From Burkholderia aenigmatica (GTDB lineage: Bacteria > Pseudomonadota > Gammaproteobacteria > Burkholderiales > Burkholderiaceae), in contig NZ_CABVQC010000032.1 in assembly GCF_902499175.1 (NCBI RefSeq), positions 1 through 64,000 of the forward strand: a stretch of 64,000 nt of DNA. The letters are read 5' to 3'. Below the pieces are notes generated by a model that was not told where the DNA came from, made no database searches, and was given only the letters and a program-made list of their open reading frames with translations. Of this stretch, positions 36,420-44,122 are shown one piece after another (position 1 is the stretch's first letter; the number at the start of each line of letters is the position of its first letter). The translations under genes were made by a program, and so were the position numbers.

Positions 36420-36902
36420 ATGACCCGCGTTTCGATCTGTTTCGTCTGTCTTGGCAACATCTGCCGTTCGCCCACCGCGGAAGGCGTGATGCGGCACCAG
36501 GTCGAAGCGGCTGCGCTGGCGGACCGGATCGCGATCGATTCCGCTGGCACCGGCGACTGGCATGTCGGCGAGCCTCCCGATACGCGTGCGCAGGCGGCCG
36601 CTCGCGGCCGCGGCTACGACCTGTCGGCGCTGCGCGCACGCCAGGTGAGCGCGGCGGATTTCGAGCGCTTCGACCTGCTGCTCGCGATGGACGAGGCGAA
36701 TCTCGCGGAATTGCAGCGGCGCTGCCCGTCGCAACATCGCGACAAGGTGCGCCTGCTGATGGAATTCGCGCCGGGCGCGACCGAAACCGAAGTGGCCGAT
36801 CCCTATTTCGGCGGCGCGCAGGGCTTCGAACAGGTGCTCGATCAGGTCGAACGCGCGTGCGCGGGCCTGCTGGAGACGCTCCGGGCCCGCACGGAGCGCT
36901 GA
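36420..36902 (+). CDS. Low-molecular-weight protein-tyrosine phosphatase
   Basis: A 160-residue cytoplasmic phosphatase. The P-loop CLGNICRSPTAEG (Cys10 to Arg16, CX5R) sits at the extreme N-terminus, and the general acid Asp is in VADPYFGGAQGFEQV near the C-terminus. The length is typical. Bacterial members often act with tyrosine kinases of polysaccharide export, but no such genes are nearby. The gene precedes the isc operon but is separated from it by the IscR-regulated promoter, so it is a distinct unit. Confidence 0.93.
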   Translation: MTRVSICFVCLGNICRSPTAEGVMRHQVEAAALADRIAIDSAGTGDWHVGEPPDTRAQAAARGRGYDLSALRARQVSAADFERFDLLLAMDEANLAELQRRCPSQHRDKVRLLMEFAPGATETEVADPYFGGAQGFEQVLDQVERACAGLLETLRARTER

Positions 36903-36947
36903 TCGCACGGTATTCAGCGGTCTGCGAATACCCTATCAAAAGCATGG

Positions 36948-36972
36948 ATACTTGACTAAATTCGTCAAATAT
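36948..36972. promoter_or_regulatory. IscR type-1 binding site 1
   Basis: A 25-base element beginning ATACTTGACTAA and ending GTCAAATAT follows the known [2Fe-2S]-IscR pattern. It overlaps the -35 (TTGACT, 36952-36957) of a promoter whose -10 is TATACT at 36974-36979. Confidence 0.82.
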
Positions 36973-36974
36973 TT

Positions 36975-36999
36975 ATACTTGACCAAAATCGTCAAGATT
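36975..36999. promoter_or_regulatory. IscR type-1 binding site 2
   Basis: A second copy beginning ATACTTGACCAA and ending GTCAAGATT, exactly 27 bases downstream of the first and covering the -10 and probable start. Two tandem sites over one promoter indicate feedback repression of the isc operon by IscR carrying its cluster. Confidence 0.8.
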
Positions 37000-37016
37000 G
37001 CAGTCCCCTAGACACC

Positions 37017-37556
37017 ATGAGACTCACCACCAAAGGCCGTTTCGCCGTCACGGCGATGATTGACTTGGCACTGCGCCAGGAGCAGGGCCCGGTGACGCTT
37101 GCAGGCATCAGCCAGCGCCAGCGGATTTCGCTCTCGTATCTCGAACAGCTGTTCGGCAAGCTGCGCAGGCATGAAATCGTCGAATCCGTGCGCGGCCCGG
37201 GCGGCGGCTACAACCTCGCGCGTCGCGCGCAGGACGTCACCGTTGCCGACATCATCATCGCGGTCGATGAACCGCTCGATGCCACGCAGTGCGGCGGCAA
37301 AGGCACGTGCGACGGCTCGAAGCAGCCCGACGGCCATTGCATGACGCACGAGCTGTGGTCGACGCTGAACCAGAAGATGGTCGAATACCTCGATTCGGTG
37401 TCGCTGCAGGATCTCGTCGATCAGCAGCGCGCTCGCGAGGGCGCACCCGCGGTGTTGCGCGACCGGCGCACGCCGGAGCCCGTCGCGGCGCCGGCCGAGC
37501 CGGTGCGCACGATGCCGCTCGGCCCGAATTCGGTGTTCAACATCGCGAGTTCGTGA
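37017..37556 (+). CDS. iscR: Iron-sulfur cluster regulator IscR
   Basis: A 179-residue Rrf2-family regulator with a winged helix at the start (MRLTTKGRFAVTAMIDLALR) and cluster cysteines Cys92, Cys98 and Cys108. In E. coli the third Cys is at 104; here a 4-residue longer loop (SKQPDGHC) separates it. It senses Fe-S status and represses its own operon when holding a cluster. The two sites at 36948-36999 are its expected targets. It is the first gene of the isc operon, with iscS 64 bases downstream. The C-terminal tail is Pro/Arg-rich. Confidence 0.96.
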   Translation: MRLTTKGRFAVTAMIDLALRQEQGPVTLAGISQRQRISLSYLEQLFGKLRRHEIVESVRGPGGGYNLARRAQDVTVADIIIAVDEPLDATQCGGKGTCDGSKQPDGHCMTHELWSTLNQKMVEYLDSVSLQDLVDQQRAREGAPAVLRDRRTPEPVAAPAEPVRTMPLGPNSVFNIASS

Positions 37557-37620
37557 GCGCGAAGGCGCCGCCATACCCCATAACGCACATAGTCCCTGCA
37601 CAGAATTCCCGGAGCGACAG

Positions 37621-38844
37621 ATGACCCAAGACACTCTCCACCTGCCCATCTACATGGATTACAGCGCGACGACGCCGGTCGACCCGCGCGTGGTCGACAA
37701 GATGGTGCCGTACCTGCGCGAGCAGTTCGGTAACCCGGCGTCGCGCAGCCACGCGTATGGCTGGGATGCGGAGCGTGCGGTCGAGGAAGCGCGCGAAAAC
37801 GTGGCCGCGCTCGTGAACGCGGATCCGCGCGAGATCATCTGGACGTCCGGCGCAACGGAATCGGACAACCTCGCGATCAAGGGTGCCGCGAACTTCTACA
37901 AGGGCAAGGGCAAGCACATCATCACGGTGAAGACCGAGCACAAGGCCGTGCTCGATACCTGCCGCGAACTCGAGCGCGACGGTTTCGAAGTCACCTACCT
38001 CGACGTGAAGGATGACGGCCTGATCGACCTCGACGTGTTCAAGGCCGCGCTGCGCCCGGACACGATCCTTGTGTCGGTGATGCACGTGAACAACGAGATC
38101 GGCGTGATCCAGGACATCGAGACGATCGGTGAAATCTGTCGCGAGAAGGGCATCGTGTTCCACGTCGACGCCGCACAGTCGACCGGCAAGGTCGCGATCG
38201 ACCTCGCGAAGCTGAAGGTCGACCTGATGTCGTTCTCGGCACACAAGACCTACGGCCCGAAGGGCATCGGCGCGCTGTACGTGCGTCGCAAGCCGCGTGT
38301 GCGCATCGAAGCGCAGATGCACGGCGGCGGCCACGAGCGCGGCATGCGTTCGGGCACGCTGGCGACGCACCAGATCGTCGGCATGGGCGAAGCGTTCCGC
38401 ATCGCACGCGAAGAAATGGCGACGGAAAACGAGCGCGTCCGCATGCTGCGCGACAAGCTGCTGCGCGGCCTGTCGCAGATCGAAGAAACGTACGTGAACG
38501 GCGACATGGAGCGCCGTGTCCCGCACAACCTCAACATCAGTTTCAACTTCGTCGAAGGCGAGTCGCTGATCATGGCGATCAAGGACGTGGCGGTGTCGTC
38601 GGGCTCCGCATGCACGTCGGCGTCGCTGGAGCCGTCGTACGTGCTGCGTGCGCTTGGCCGCAACGACGAGCTGGCACACAGCTCGATCCGCTTCACGGTC
38701 GGCCGCTTCACGACGGAGCAGGAAGTCGATTTCGTGATCAACCTGCTGAACAGCAAGATCGCGAAGCTGCGCGAACTGTCGCCGCTCTGGGAAATGCACC
38801 AGGAAGGCATCGATCTGTCGACGATCGAATGGGCCGCACACTGA
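37621..38844 (+). CDS. iscS: Cysteine desulfurase IscS
   Basis: A 407-residue PLP enzyme that takes sulfur from cysteine and passes it to IscU, tRNA-thiolation and other acceptors. The PLP lysine is Lys209 in SFSAHKTYGPKG, the persulfide Cys is Cys331 in SGSACTSASLEPS, and GATESDNLAIKG is the cofactor-phosphate region. The start MTQDTLHLPIYMDYSATTPVD and the length match IscS rather than SufS. It follows iscR in the operon. No anomalies. Confidence 0.98.
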   Translation: MTQDTLHLPIYMDYSATTPVDPRVVDKMVPYLREQFGNPASRSHAYGWDAERAVEEARENVAALVNADPREIIWTSGATESDNLAIKGAANFYKGKGKHIITVKTEHKAVLDTCRELERDGFEVTYLDVKDDGLIDLDVFKAALRPDTILVSVMHVNNEIGVIQDIETIGEICREKGIVFHVDAAQSTGKVAIDLAKLKVDLMSFSAHKTYGPKGIGALYVRRKPRVRIEAQMHGGGHERGMRSGTLATHQIVGMGEAFRIAREEMATENERVRMLRDKLLRGLSQIEETYVNGDMERRVPHNLNISFNFVEGESLIMAIKDVAVSSGSACTSASLEPSYVLRALGRNDELAHSSIRFTVGRFTTEQEVDFVINLLNSKIAKLRELSPLWEMHQEGIDLSTIEWAAH

Positions 38845-38912
38845 GCGCCGGATTGAACATACCCGCGGGCGGATTCGCGCACGCAGACGTAACGAGTCAA
38901 GGAGTCTGAGTC

Positions 38913-39320
38913 ATGTCTTACAGCAACAAGGTTCTGGATCACTACGAAAACCCGCGCAACGTCGGTTCGTTCGCGAAGGACGACGACACGGTCGGCACGG
39001 GCATGGTCGGCGCGCCGGCCTGCGGCGACGTGATGAAGCTGCAGATCCGCGTCGGCGCGGACGGCGTGATCGAAGACGCGAAGTTCAAGACCTACGGTTG
39101 CGGTTCGGCGATCGCATCGAGCTCGCTCGTCACCGAATGGGTGAAGGGCAAGACGCTCGACGAAGCCCTGTCGATCAAGAACACGCAGATCGCTGAAGAA
39201 CTCGCGCTGCCGCCGGTGAAGATTCACTGCTCGATTCTCGCGGAAGACGCGATCAAGGCTGCCGTGGCCGACTACAAGAAGCGTCACGACACCAAGGAAG
39301 GCGATCAGGCAGCAGCCTGA
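38913..39320 (+). CDS. iscU: Fe-S cluster scaffold IscU
   Basis: A 135-residue scaffold on which clusters are built. The three ligand cysteines are Cys37 (GAPACGD), Cys63 (YGCGSAIASS) and Cys106 (KIHCSILAED), and LPPVK at 99-103 is the HscA recognition motif. An AGGAG ribosome site precedes the ATG. The gene lies in the standard order between iscS and iscA. Confidence 0.98.
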   Translation: MSYSNKVLDHYENPRNVGSFAKDDDTVGTGMVGAPACGDVMKLQIRVGADGVIEDAKFKTYGCGSAIASSSLVTEWVKGKTLDEALSIKNTQIAEELALPPVKIHCSILAEDAIKAAVADYKKRHDTKEGDQAAA

Positions 39321-39384
39321 GCGGCATCGAGCAGCTTGAGAAGGACCGCGGCGGGCCCCGGTGGCGCGCCGCGGCAAGGACATC

Positions 39385-39708
39385 ATGGCAATTACACTGA
39401 CCGAAAAAGCAGCACAGCACGTCCAGAAATACCTCGTCCGTCGCGGCAAGGGTGTGGGCCTGCGGCTTGGCGTTCGCACGACCGGGTGCTCGGGGCTCGC
39501 GTACAAGCTCGAGTATGTCGACGAGCTGGCTCCCGAGGATCAGGTGTTCGAGAGCCATGGCGTGAAGGTCATCGTCGATCCGAAGAGCCTGGCCTACATC
39601 GACGGCACCGAGCTTGATTTCGCACGCGAAGGCCTGAACGAAGGGTTCAAGTTCAACAACCCGAACGTGAAGGACGAGTGCGGCTGCGGCGAATCGTTCC
39701 GCGTGTGA
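39385..39708 (+). CDS. iscA: Fe-S cluster carrier IscA
   Basis: A 107-residue A-type carrier with the conserved cysteines Cys35 (TTGCSGLAY), Cys99 and Cys101 (DECGCGESF). It transfers clusters or iron to target enzymes. The ATG at 39385 (MAITLTEKAAQHV) has AAGGA upstream and matches the family start; an 8-residue upstream extension is not supported. Confidence 0.97.
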   Translation: MAITLTEKAAQHVQKYLVRRGKGVGLRLGVRTTGCSGLAYKLEYVDELAPEDQVFESHGVKVIVDPKSLAYIDGTELDFAREGLNEGFKFNNPNVKDECGCGESFRV

Positions 39709-39738
39709 CCACGCGGATCTCCGCGCGATGCGGGCAAG

Positions 39739-39760
39739 AGGCGGCACGGGCCGCCTTTTT
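39739..39760 (+). terminator. Terminator-like hairpin inside the isc operon
   Basis: A 7-bp stem (AGGCGGC / GCCGCCT) with an ACGG loop and a run of Ts, between iscA and hscB. It may reduce expression of hscB-hscA-fdx-iscX relative to the scaffold genes. Confidence 0.6.
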
Positions 39761-39805
39761 AATGTGCGGCGTTTGCCGCGCGACGAACCGGAATTGAACG
39801 CGACG

Positions 39806-40333
39806 ATGGTCTCGCTGAAAGACAGCCACTTCGACCTGTTTCACCTGCCGGCGCAATTCGCGCTCGACGAGACGGTGCTCGACGCCGCCTACCGGACGGT
39901 GCAGACGCAGGTGCATCCGGACCGCTTCGCGGCGGCCGGCGATGCGCAGAAACGCATCGCGATGCAATGGGCAACCCGCGCGAACGAGGCGTACCGTACG
40001 CTGCGCGATCCGCTGAAGCGCGCGTCGTATCTGCTGTCGCTGCGCGGCGTCGACATCGGCGCGGAAAACAACACCGCGATGGAGCCGGCGTTCCTGATGC
40101 AGCAGATGGAGTGGCGCGAGGGCATCGAGGATGCCGCGGCCGCCCGCAACGTCGACGCGCTCGACACGCTGCTCGCCGAGTTGCGCGAAGAGCGGCGCGT
40201 GCGTGTGGAGCGCCTCGGTACGCTGCTCGACAGCGGCGCGGATCAGGCGGCCGCCGAGGCCGTGCGCCAGCTGATGTTCATCGAACGGGTCGCGTCGGAA
40301 GTGGGCGCGCAGATCGAGCGCCTCGAAACTTAA
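39806..40333 (+). CDS. hscB: Co-chaperone HscB (J-domain)
   Basis: A 175-residue J-type co-chaperone. The N-terminal J domain has HPD at 37-39 (QVHPDRF), which triggers HscA ATPase. The C-terminal helical domain (about 85-175) binds IscU and contains EFLMEQ-like FLMQQMEWRE. The ATG at 39806 (MVSLKDSHFDLF) fits the family; the longer open frame starting within the terminator is rejected. Confidence 0.95.
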   Translation: MVSLKDSHFDLFHLPAQFALDETVLDAAYRTVQTQVHPDRFAAAGDAQKRIAMQWATRANEAYRTLRDPLKRASYLLSLRGVDIGAENNTAMEPAFLMQQMEWREGIEDAAAARNVDALDTLLAELREERRVRVERLGTLLDSGADQAAAEAVRQLMFIERVASEVGAQIERLET

Positions 40334-40387
40334 CCGCGTGCCTTGCGGCACGCGCAGCAAACGGGCCGAGCGCCCGAACGAACCAAG

Positions 40388-42256
40388 ATGGCTTTACTGC
40401 AAATTTCCGAACCGGGCATGGCGCCGGCGCCGCATCAGCGGCGACTCGCCGTCGGGATCGATCTCGGCACGACGAATTCGCTCGTCGCGGCCGTGCGCAA
40501 CAGCGTGCCCGAAGTCCTGCCGGACGAAGCGGGCCGCGTGCTGCTGCCGTCGGTAGTCCGCTATCTCGAGAAGGGCGGCCGCCGCATCGGTCACGAGGCG
40601 AAAGAGCAGGCCGCGACCGATCCGCGCAATACGATCGTGTCGGTCAAGCGTTTCATGGGCCGCGGCAAGGCCGAAGTCGAAGGTGCGGCGAACGCACCGT
40701 ACGAATTCGTCGATGCGCCGGGCATGGTGCAGATTCGTACCATCGACGGCGTGAAGAGCCCGGTCGAAGTGTCGGCCGAGATTCTCGCGACGCTGCGCTA
40801 TCGCGCGGAAGATTCGCTTGGCGACGACCTGGTCGGTGCAGTGATCACGGTGCCCGCGTATTTCGACGAAGCACAACGCCAGGCGACCAAGGATGCCGCG
40901 CGCCTCGCGGGCCTCAACGTGCTGCGCCTGCTGAACGAACCGACCGCCGCGGCGATTGCCTATGGGCTCGACAACGGCGCCGAAGGCCTCTACGCGGTGT
41001 ACGACCTCGGCGGCGGCACGTTCGACCTGTCGATCCTGAAGCTGACGAAGGGCGTGTTCGAAGTGCTGGCCGCAGGCGGCGATTCCGCGCTCGGCGGCGA
41101 CGATTTCGACCATGCGCTGTTCGGTCACGTGCTCGCGCAGGCCGGCATCGATGCGAAGACGCTCGCGCCCGAGGACGTGCGCCTGCTGCTCGACCGTGTG
41201 CGCGTGTTGAAGGAAGCGCTGTCGTCCGCACCGGATGCGTCGCTCGACGTCACGCTGTCGGGTGGCGCGCATCTCGTACAGACGATCTCGCACGACACGT
41301 TCGCGTCGCTCGTCGAGCCGCTCGTGCAGCGCACGCTCACGCCGACCCGCAAGGCGCTGCGCGACGCGCAGGTGACGCCGGCCGACATCAAGGGCGTCGT
41401 GCTCGTCGGCGGCGCGACGCGCATGCCGGTGATCCGCGACGCAGTCGCGAAATATTTCGGCCAGCCGCCGCTCGTGAACCTCGATCCGGACCAGGTCGTC
41501 GCGCTCGGCGCGGCGATCCAGGCCGATCTGCTCGCGGGCAATCGCGGCACCGGCGACGATTGGCTGCTGCTCGACGTGATTCCGCTGTCGCTCGGTGTCG
41601 AGACGATGGGCGGCCTCGTCGAGAAGATCATTCCGCGCAACTCGACGATTCCGATCGCGCGCGCGCAGGAATTCACGACCTTCAAGGACGGCCAGACCGC
41701 GATGGCGATCCACGTCGTGCAGGGCGAGCGCGAGCTCGTCGCCGACTGCCGGTCGCTCGCGCGTTTCGAGCTGCGCGGCATTCCGCCGATGACGGCCGGC
41801 GCCGCGCGCATTCGCGTGACCTACCAGGTCGACGCGGACGGCCTGCTGTCGGTGTTCGCTCGCGAGCAGCTGTCGGGCGTCGAGGCCTCGGTCGTCGTGA
41901 AGCCGTCGTACGGTCTTGCCGACGACGACATCGCGAAGATGCTCGAGGACAGTTTCAAGACCGCCGAAATCGACATGCGCGCCCGCGCGCTGCGCGAGGC
42001 GCAAGTCGAGGCCGAGCGGATGCTCGAGGCGACGCAGGCTGCGCTGGCGGCCGACGGCGAACTGCTCGACGCGGACGAACGCACGCAAGTCGACACGCTG
42101 GCCGCGGCGCTGCGCGCGGTGGCCCAAGGCGACGACACGAACGCGATCGAAGCGGCGACCAAGGTGCTGGCCGACGGCACCGACGAATTCGCGGCGCGCC
42201 GGATGGACAAGAGCATCAAGCGCGCGCTGTCGGGCCGCCGGCTCGACGAGATCTGA
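40388..42256 (+). CDS. hscA: Fe-S assembly Hsp70 chaperone HscA
   Basis: A 622-residue Hsp70-class ATPase specialised for releasing clusters from IscU. Signatures: VGIDLGTTNSLVA, the phosphate-2 motif VYDLGGGTFDLSILKL, VLVGGATRMPVIRD, and a substrate-binding domain starting near residue 390 (LLLDVIPLSLGVETMGG). The length and the lack of an acidic EEVD-type tail fit HscA rather than DnaK. It is located after hscB as usual. Confidence 0.97.
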   Translation: MALLQISEPGMAPAPHQRRLAVGIDLGTTNSLVAAVRNSVPEVLPDEAGRVLLPSVVRYLEKGGRRIGHEAKEQAATDPRNTIVSVKRFMGRGKAEVEGAANAPYEFVDAPGMVQIRTIDGVKSPVEVSAEILATLRYRAEDSLGDDLVGAVITVPAYFDEAQRQATKDAARLAGLNVLRLLNEPTAAAIAYGLDNGAEGLYAVYDLGGGTFDLSILKLTKGVFEVLAAGGDSALGGDDFDHALFGHVLAQAGIDAKTLAPEDVRLLLDRVRVLKEALSSAPDASLDVTLSGGAHLVQTISHDTFASLVEPLVQRTLTPTRKALRDAQVTPADIKGVVLVGGATRMPVIRDAVAKYFGQPPLVNLDPDQVVALGAAIQADLLAGNRGTGDDWLLLDVIPLSLGVETMGGLVEKIIPRNSTIPIARAQEFTTFKDGQTAMAIHVVQGERELVADCRSLARFELRGIPPMTAGAARIRVTYQVDADGLLSVFAREQLSGVEASVVVKPSYGLADDDIAKMLEDSFKTAEIDMRARALREAQVEAERMLEATQAALAADGELLDADERTQVDTLAAALRAVAQGDDTNAIEAATKVLADGTDEFAARRMDKSIKRALSGRRLDEI

Positions 42257-42344
42257 ACTCACGCACTGCGCATCGGCCGGCGACGGCCCGCGCGATAATG
42301 AACCGTGCGGCGCCTGGCGCCGCACCCTGACTGACGGAACGGAC

Positions 42345-42686
42345 ATGCCTCAACTGGTGGTGCTGCCTCACGTCGAACTGTGCCCGGATGGCGCAGTGAT
42401 CGACGCGACGCCCGGCAAGAGTATCTGCGACAACCTGCTCGAACACGGGATCGAGATCGAGCATGCATGCGAGAAGTCGTGCGCGTGCACGACGTGCCAC
42501 GTGGTGATCCGCGAAGGCTTCAACGATCTGACGCCGTCCGAAGAGGACGAGGACGATCTGCTGGACAAGGCGTGGGGCCTCGAGCCGACGTCGCGCCTGT
42601 CGTGCCAGGCGATCGTGACGGAAGATTCGGACCTGGTGGTCGAGATCCCGAAGTACTCGATCAACCACGCGAAGGAAAACCACTGA
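42345..42686 (+). CDS. fdx: isc-type [2Fe-2S] ferredoxin
   Basis: A 113-residue adrenodoxin-type ferredoxin that supplies electrons for cluster assembly. Ligands are Cys42, Cys48, Cys51 (ACEKSCACTTCHV) and Cys87 (RLSCQAI); the extra Cys46 is also typical of this family. The acidic patch SEEDEDDLLD is the usual partner-docking region. The start is MPQLVVLPH. It lies between hscA and iscX. Confidence 0.96.
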   Translation: MPQLVVLPHVELCPDGAVIDATPGKSICDNLLEHGIEIEHACEKSCACTTCHVVIREGFNDLTPSEEDEDDLLDKAWGLEPTSRLSCQAIVTEDSDLVVEIPKYSINHAKENH

Positions 42687-42705
42687 CAGGAACCGGAGGC
42701 AGGCG

Positions 42706-42915
42706 ATGAAATGGACCGATTCGCGTGAAATAGCCATTGCGCTGGCGGACAAGCACCCCGACATCGACCCGCAGCGGATCAACTTTGTCGACTTGCGCCA
42801 GTGGGTGCTCGAACTCGATGGCTTCAACGACGATCCGACGCACTCCGGCGAGAAGATCCTCGAAGCGATCCAGGCGCACTGGATCGACGAATCGGACTTC
42901 GACGACGAGGACTGA
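42706..42915 (+). CDS. iscX: IscX (YfhJ) accessory protein
   Basis: A 69-residue acidic protein of the IscX family, which binds IscS and adjusts cluster assembly, perhaps as an iron-dependent regulator. MKWTDSREIAIALAD, DPQRINFVDL and the C-terminal IQAHWIDESDFDDED are family signatures. It is the last gene of the operon, followed by a strong terminator. Confidence 0.94.
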   Translation: MKWTDSREIAIALADKHPDIDPQRINFVDLRQWVLELDGFNDDPTHSGEKILEAIQAHWIDESDFDDED

Positions 42916-42953
42916 ACACCGCGTGCGCCGTAACGGCGCAGACGGTTGGCAAT

Positions 42954-42991
42954 GAAAACGGCTCGTGAGCAATCGCTCACGAGCCGTTTTC
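42954..42991. terminator. Terminator at the end of the isc operon
   Basis: A 17-bp stem including GGCTCGTGAGC / GCTCACGAGCC with an AATC loop, flanked by A and T runs. It also serves the leftward gene ending at 43044. Confidence 0.9.
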
Positions 42992-43043
42992 ATTTTCTGT
43001 CGCGGTTGCCCGCGTGCGTGACGCGGGCAGGGGAGTCACGCGA

Positions 43044-43775
43044 TTACGCGCCCACCAGCGTCCCGTTCTCGATCCGCACGCGCTGGCCCTGGCCGAACGG
43101 CGGCTGCTGGTTGTGGTACGTGAACGTGCGCGTCGCGCCGCTCTCCATCTGCACTTGCACCTGGTAGTCGGTTTCCGCGCGCACCTGCTTTTCGACCTGG
43201 TTGCCGGCCAGGCCGCCACCCAGTGCGCCGATGATCGTCATTGCGGTGCGGCCGTTGCCGTGGCCGAACTGGTTGCCCAGCAGGCCGCCCGCCGCGGCGC
43301 CGCCGACCGCGCCGATGCCCGAGCTCTGGCCGGGCGTGCGGATCGGCGTAACCGCGACGACCGTACCGCAGCTCTGGCAGTAGGTCTGCGCGGGTGCCGA
43401 TGGCTGCTGTGCGTATTGCGGCGGCTGCGGTGCCGTGGTGTGGCGGCGGTGCGGCGCAGCCGGGCGCGGCGCGGGTTTCGGCTCGGCCTGCGCGACGGCG
43501 GCCTTCTGCTGCGCGGCAGCCTGTTCGGCCGCCTGCTGCTGGGCCTGCGCGGCGAGCGCGGCGCTGGCAGCGGCGGCGGTATCGACGGCCGGCTGCGATG
43601 CGATCAGCGCGGCCTGGGTCTGGCCGTTCTGTTCGTTGCTGCTGCTGGCCTTCGGGAACACGCCCGTGATCGCGGCCGTCGCCGCGAGGCTGGCGACGAT
43701 GACGGCGCCGGCGGCGGTGGCGATGAGCGGGTGGAGGCGTTGCTTTTGCGGCGTGGTCTGATTCTGGTTGTCCAT
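43044..43775 (-). CDS. Glycine-zipper 2TM domain envelope protein
   Basis: A 243-residue protein with an N-terminal hydrophobic anchor (about 15-38), a long Ala/Gln/Pro-rich low-complexity spacer, and a C-terminal glycine-zipper pair (IGAVGGAAAGGLLGNQFG and IGALGGGLAGNQVEKQV). A SlyB/Pcp-like beta segment ending RIENGTLVGA follows. Two cysteines (YCQSCGTVV) lie before the zipper. Such proteins sit in the envelope and are often stress-induced. The start at 43775 is set by GGAGA eight bases upstream. The 347 bases between it and lysS hold a possible weak hairpin (44083-44107) and no gene. Confidence 0.8.
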   Translation of the reverse strand: MDNQNQTTPQKQRLHPLIATAAGAVIVASLAATAAITGVFPKASSSNEQNGQTQAALIASQPAVDTAAAASAALAAQAQQQAAEQAAAQQKAAVAQAEPKPAPRPAAPHRRHTTAPQPPQYAQQPSAPAQTYCQSCGTVVAVTPIRTPGQSSGIGAVGGAAAGGLLGNQFGHGNGRTAMTIIGALGGGLAGNQVEKQVRAETDYQVQVQMESGATRTFTYHNQQPPFGQGQRVRIENGTLVGA

Positions 43776-44122
43776 TTTTTTCTCCGATGTCGATCCGGAT
43801 CGGCACATCGGTGCCGGGCCGGACCCCACGCTCGGGAGCGAGCAGACTTGGCGTTCCTGCGCCTCGTTCTGGTCCCGTGGTCATGCGTGGTGACGCAAGA
43901 GGAGTGTCATCCACCGGCTCGCGGCGCACCGTATCAAGGTGTAACGAATTGCAGCGGGGCGCAGGCGGTCGTTACGGGGAAAACCCGAAGAAGGCCGTTA
44001 CGACGAGGGGATAAAACGGGGGAGGATCGAAACCCGGCGGACGCCGGTTGGCGGGATTTACGCGTCGTTACAAAGCTGACGCGTGCGCGCCGCAGGGCGC
44101 GGCGCACACGCGGGCGCGGCGA

